NCBI GenBank assembly: GCA_964428015.1
Contig: CAYRWR010000003.1
Span: 62,001-126,000 of the forward strand
Direction of reading: 5' to 3'
Length of the DNA: 64,000 nt
Source of the DNA: CAYRWR01 sp964428015
Lineage (GTDB): Bacteria > Spirochaetota > Brevinematia > Brevinematales > CAYRWR01
Shown: positions 61,960-64,000 of the stretch, one piece after another
How the letters are laid out: the number at the start of each line of letters is the position of its first letter
How positions within the stretch are numbered: position 1 is the first letter of the stretch
Notes under the pieces: model-generated
Database searches by the model: none
Seen by the model: only the letters and a program-made list of their open reading frames with translations
What the model was told of the DNA's origin: nothing
Position numbers and translations under genes: made by a program

Positions 61960-62595
61960 ATGTCGTACCATCTTTCCCCGGTTCTGCGTCATTCTATCCA
62001 GCAGACTCGCCATCTGCTCCAGCAATTGGACCAGGATATACGCCGATTTGTAAAAAAAACCAACCTGACTTGTGCCGAGGGCTGTGGTCACTGCTGTGAA
62101 TATACTGATCTCGAAGCCACATTGCTGGAATTCCTGCCCCTGGCTGCCTGGGCCTGGGATCATGGGCAGGCTGAGTCTCTACTCCAGAGTCTGGAACAGG
62201 ACCCGGAACGGCGCCACTGTATGTTGTACCAGTCCGGAAAAGAGCAGGGCCAGGGACAATGCGGACTTTATGCCAAACGCGGCATGATCTGCCGTTTGTT
62301 CGGATTTTCCGCCCGGCGGGACAAGGACGGACGTCCCCGTTTTGTGGCTTGTTCGGTAATGAAGAAAAGCATCCCTCATCAGCTTTCAGATATCCAGAGT
62401 AGAATAGATACGGGGCTACCCGTGCCGCTTTATGGCATCTATCAGCAGAAGCTGGTCAATATACATCCCGAATGGGGCCAGCGTATGTACCCCGTAAATC
62501 AGGCCATCCGTGCCGCATTGGAAACCGTAGGCTACTACCGGGAAATGGGACGGCGTTTTTTATTCTTTTTTCACCTGCCTCCTCTCAGAAAATAG
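61960..62595 (+). CDS. YkgJ-family cysteine cluster protein
   Basis: A 211-residue cytoplasmic protein. CAEGCGHCC (about 44-52) and two later Cys positions (CGLYAKRGMIC about 99-109, then VACS) give the CxxxCxxCC...C pattern of the YkgJ/zinc- or iron-chelating domain, so it probably holds a metal ion or Fe-S cluster. No activity is established for most members. GAGGTAGCC precedes the ATG. It stands alone, 57 bp before a glycosyltransferase gene that has its own promoter. Confidence 0.88.
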   Translation: MSYHLSPVLRHSIQQTRHLLQQLDQDIRRFVKKTNLTCAEGCGHCCEYTDLEATLLEFLPLAAWAWDHGQAESLLQSLEQDPERRHCMLYQSGKEQGQGQCGLYAKRGMICRLFGFSARRDKDGRPRFVACSVMKKSIPHQLSDIQSRIDTGLPVPLYGIYQQKLVNIHPEWGQRMYPVNQAIRAALETVGYYREMGRRFLFFFHLPPLRK

Positions 62596-62598
62596 ACA

Positions 62599-62626
62599 TT
62601 GCCTTTTTTTCAAGCCGCTTTATAAT
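62599..62626 (+). promoter_or_regulatory. Promoter of glycosyltransferase pair
   Basis: TTGCCT (62599-62604)-N16-TATAAT (62621-62626), 26 bp before GTG 62653, with AGGAG in the leader. Confidence 0.65.
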
Positions 62627-62652
62627 GAGCTGAATATCATCAGGAGAAGCGC

Positions 62653-63795
62653 GTGGCCAAGAAAAAAATACTCATGCCCATGATGGAAGCGGGTGCCGGT
62701 CATAAGATGCCGGCTCTGGCTGTAAAAGAATCCATTGAATCCCTGTTTCCCGGAAAATACCAGGTAGACGTGATCGATTTTGCCAAAGAATGCGGAGCCT
62801 CCCATTCTGACCAGGGACTTAAGAAGACCTGGGATTTTGCCCTGGCGCACCCCTTCTGGGCCAAGGCCGGCTATCTGGCCGCGGAGATCATTTACCCCCT
62901 CAGTAAGCTGTATCTGCCTCTGACTCAGAGAGAATGGATCGTCAAGGGCCGGGAATATATCCGTCAGTACCAGCCCGATATCGTATTTTCCACTCATTTC
63001 TTTTCCATTTCAGTGGCGGCGCGGGCCCGCAATAGTCTGAAGATGCCCTTCAAAGTGCTGGGTTTTGTGACTGACCCCTTTGACGGCTACGGCTTCTGGT
63101 GTGAAAACCGGGCTGATGTTTTGATCGGAGCTTCAGAGACCGCGCGTCTGCGCCTGCGGCGCCATGGCGTACCTGCGGAAAAAATCAAAGTCTTCCCTTT
63201 TCCTATCAAGGACAAGTTTTTTGAGATCAGCCGGGATACTGACGCCATACGCAAAGAATACGGTTTGGACCCCCAGCTCCCCACCATCCTGACCACAGCC
63301 GGAGGCCAGGGTATCTCCAAGATCGGGGCTTATGTAATGGAAATGTACCGTCGGGGAATGCGTTTCAATATCCTGTCTGTATGCGGAAAAAATGAAGAAC
63401 TAAAAACACAGCTGGAAGAATTAAAAAAGAATGTGTCCAGTGATACCGTTCTGGTGCCTCTGGGTTTTGTGTCCAATATGAATGAACTTCTCTCCGTTTC
63501 CGATGTCTGTATTGCCAAGGCGGGGGCTTCCACCACCTTTGAAGCCCTGCTCCTCAATACCCCCATTATCTTCACCGATTGGGCCACATATAGTGAAAAA
63601 CCCAATGTAGACTATACCGTGAAGAATAAAGTAGGCTGGTGGGCCGGTAATGATAAAGCATTTTACAAAGTTCTTGACGAAATCCAAAATACTGATATAC
63701 TAAAGAAGTACCAGGAAAATCTGAAAAATCTGGAACTGCATACCGGAGCAGATGACCTGGCCCGCTTTGTAGTGGACCAGCTGGAAAACAAGTAA
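62653..63795 (+). CDS. MGDG-synthase/MurG-like glycosyltransferase
   Basis: A 380-residue GT-B enzyme. The N-terminal half begins MPMMEAGAGHKMPALAVKES, the MGDG-synthase/processive diacylglycerol glucosyltransferase signature for lipid-acceptor binding. The C-terminal half has GFVSNMNELLSVSDVCIAKA, then GASTTFEALLLN, the GT28 nucleotide-sugar site. It should glycosylate diacylglycerol or a related lipid at the membrane. Start is GTG behind AGGAG. The next gene begins 10 bp later, so the two enzymes probably build one glycolipid. Confidence 0.9.
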   Translation: MAKKKILMPMMEAGAGHKMPALAVKESIESLFPGKYQVDVIDFAKECGASHSDQGLKKTWDFALAHPFWAKAGYLAAEIIYPLSKLYLPLTQREWIVKGREYIRQYQPDIVFSTHFFSISVAARARNSLKMPFKVLGFVTDPFDGYGFWCENRADVLIGASETARLRLRRHGVPAEKIKVFPFPIKDKFFEISRDTDAIRKEYGLDPQLPTILTTAGGQGISKIGAYVMEMYRRGMRFNILSVCGKNEELKTQLEELKKNVSSDTVLVPLGFVSNMNELLSVSDVCIAKAGASTTFEALLLNTPIIFTDWATYSEKPNVDYTVKNKVGWWAGNDKAFYKVLDEIQNTDILKKYQENLKNLELHTGADDLARFVVDQLENK

Positions 63796-63805
63796 GGGGT
63801 TGAAC

Positions 63806-64000
63806 ATGGTAGTAGGTGAATTTAATGACTCATTCATGCCTCTCATGGATGGTGTAGGACTGGTGACCCGTAATTATGCCCAGTGGCTCAAAAAGAAATA
63901 CTGCGAGGCCTACGCGGTAACTATCAAGTTTCCCAATTATGACGGAGACAAAGATGAGCCTATGGAAGTGCTGCGCTGTCCCTCTATCCCTGTCCCGGGA
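63806..64000 (+). CDS. GT4-type glycosyltransferase, 5' fragment
   Basis: ATG 63806, with AAGGGG seven bases upstream, opens a frame that is still open after 65 codons at the window end. EFNDSFMPLMDGVGLVTRNY resembles the N-terminal acceptor domain of GT4 (glycosyltransferase family 1 fold) enzymes, where DS-x-P-x-x-DGVG marks the first loop. It lies 10 bp after the MGDG-synthase-like gene and is probably co-transcribed. Truncated only by the window edge. Confidence 0.75.
   Translation, partial: MVVGEFNDSFMPLMDGVGLVTRNYAQWLKKKYCEAYAVTIKFPNYDGDKDEPMEVLRCPSIPVPG

Noticed and set aside
1..64000. rRNA, tRNA, transposase, integrase or protelomerase genes
   Set aside because: Looked for on both strands and none found; a protelomerase, if the palindrome is a telomere, would have to be elsewhere.

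Overview
Overall: the window is protein-coding bacterial DNA dominated by one structural anomaly. Bases 1-18050 are the exact reverse complement of 18051-36100. There is no spacer between the arms, and I found no mismatch in any stretch or reading frame I compared. About 36.1 kb is therefore a perfect palindrome with its axis between 18050 and 18051, and twelve complete genes, plus the 3' part of a thirteenth, appear twice. Bases 36101-64000 are single-copy. The left arm runs off the window at base 1, so its true outer end cannot be seen. The palindrome could be an assembly or foldback-read artefact, a real recent inverted duplication, or read-through of a covalently closed hairpin chromosome end. 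The sequence alone does not decide.

Organism: a diderm bacterium. There are several lipoproteins with lipoboxes, a DUF481 outer-membrane protein, MurA and ApbE. Signalling genes are abundant: three SpoIIE-type PP2C phosphatases, two GGDEF proteins, two receptor-like methyl-accepting proteins and a 7TM histidine kinase with several receiver proteins. This mix reminds me of spirochaetes, but that is an impression from family content and not a phylogenetic result. Promoters are ordinary sigma70-like (TTGNNN-N16/17-TATAAT). GTG and TTG starts occur, and at least three genes look leaderless.

Palindrome gene order, given for the right arm from the axis outward: M3 oligoendopeptidase; AMP-forming long-chain acyl-CoA ligase; DUF481 outer-membrane protein and TPR protein; an AT-rich two-gene island (possible orphan toxin tip plus lipoprotein) beside a 646-bp repeat-rich non-coding stretch; mnmE and yidC; an RluA-family pseudouridine synthase; a membrane diguanylate cyclase; an EFR1-type flavodoxin/ferredoxin protein with a membrane partner; a HAMP-SpoIIE phosphatase with a kinase-less receiver/DHp protein; and a tandem CBM25 lipoprotein whose left copy is cut by the window edge.

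Unique region: guaA; a 7TM GGDEF protein; a beta-helix lipoprotein; a CapA-like protein; a 7TM-SpoIIE phosphatase; two tandem six-TM MCP-like proteins followed by TfoX-N and J-domain proteins; a lipoprotein-holA-TrmH-family cluster; apbE with a small partner; rsmG with a glutamine amidotransferase; an exported protein of unknown function; a histidine kinase/CheY/CheY-SpoIIE/CheY cluster; a DUF456 protein; murA with a CDF transporter; a YkgJ-type cysteine-cluster protein; and two glycosyltransferases, the last cut by the window end.

Working together: housekeeping genes (RNA modification, cell wall, membrane insertion, GMP synthesis, replication) are interleaved with an environmental-signalling load. 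c-di-GMP synthesis, PP2C partner switching and phosphorelay parts sit in several separate operons. No anti-sigma kinase or STAS antagonist gene is present, so the targets of the phosphatases lie elsewhere. I saw no rRNA, tRNA, CRISPR array, transposase or protelomerase gene.
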